Assembly: GCF_018282115.1 (NCBI RefSeq)
Contig: NZ_CP054306.1
Location: forward strand, 1,163,488-1,227,487
Direction of reading: 5' to 3'
Source of the DNA: Synechocystis sp. PCC 7338
GTDB lineage: Bacteria > Cyanobacteriota > Cyanobacteriia > Cyanobacteriales > Microcystaceae
DNA: 64,000 nt
Part shown: one piece after another, positions 63,836 through 64,000 of the stretch
Layout: every line of letters begins with the position of its first letter
How positions within the stretch are numbered: position 1 is the stretch's first letter
Notes under the pieces: model-generated
Seen by the model: the letters and a program-made list of their open reading frames with translations, nothing else
Told to the model about the DNA's origin: nothing
The model's database searches: none
Translations under genes and position numbers: made by a program

Positions 63836-64000
63836 TGAATTACCTAGGTAGTTCACAGACAACTTCACGGCGATCGCCCGTCGCTTGAGCTAGCAAAACC
63901 AGGGAGATCAGTTGGGCTCAGTCCTCCCTTTGGGGCCGAAAATGGTTGTAGCATGGGGAATAAGGGATCAGTCCGCTAGAAACACGCCCATGCTAGCCGT

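Noticed and set aside
63836-64000. Possible gene fragment at the right edge, minus strand (ending LAQATGDRREVVCELPR)
   Set aside because: The frame is interrupted by a stop about 20 codons upstream and has no start codon. It cannot be judged without the sequence beyond 64000.

Overview
The window is cyanobacterial chromosome, most probably from a Synechocystis strain close to PCC 6803 or PCC 6714. The evidence is direct: a photosystem I PsaD gene, the iron-stress chlorophyll protein IsiA, the phycocyanin lyase subunit CpcF, the kinase Hik33/NblS, several cyanobacteria-only conserved proteins, and about 59 hand-counted copies of the octamer GCGATCGC (the core of HIP1). Most genes resemble PCC 6803 genes in sequence and local order as I remember them. 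That comparison is from memory, not a search. Layout. 1-7.5 kb: a small Cys-rich protein and isiA with a recognisable promoter, the ribosome-assembly GTPases RbgA and YchF, a glycogen-debranching enzyme, and a glutathione S-transferase abutting infB. 7.5-14 kb: the translation/transcription cluster rimP-nusA-ylxR-infB, preceded by phoU. 14-21.9 kb: a CPBP protease-like protein, crtE, trpE, psaD and the divergent hik33, then a glycine-oxidase-like flavoenzyme. 21.9-24.5 kb: an accessory patch with a ribbon-helix-helix protein, a tyrosine recombinase, a small coiled-coil protein and a DUF4258/DUF2283 pair. 24.5-31.7 kb: a SPOR-like secreted protein, a flavoprotein, PsiE, a cysteine desulfurase, three cyanobacterial DUF proteins and an O-antigen-ligase-like membrane protein. 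31.7-33.4 kb: an AT-rich two-gene unit encoding a J-domain protein and an HNH-like protein. 33.5-41.5 kb: rsmE, rsmA, ispE, cysteine synthase, malic enzyme and signal peptidase I. 41.7-48.8 kb: an RNA-metabolism group (pnp, a MutT-like Nudix gene, rnhB, rne) and a stomatin-like gene. 48.9-61.9 kb: a transglutaminase protein, cpcF, a half-size TSUP protein, a glycosyltransferase, a double phosphoglycerate-mutase protein, gmk, a membrane-fusion protein, a Nudix hydrolase and purL. 61.9-64 kb: an AT-rich tail with an HNH nuclease gene and a solitary DUF2442 gene. How the genes work together: rimP-nusA-ylxR-infB is the classic bacterial translation/antitermination block. PNPase and RNase E are partners in RNA decay, and this RNase E ends in the Arg-rich tail known in cyanobacteria to bind PNPase. 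Hik33 acts with the regulator RpaB, and an RpaB-type (HLR1) site lies in the psaD-hik33 intergenic region. The most unusual things I found are two near-identical 20-bp repeats inserted in the same reading frame of rsmA, and the J-domain/HNH-like operon, which may be an uncharacterised accessory (possibly defence) system. No tRNA, rRNA, CRISPR array or recognisable insertion sequence was seen.
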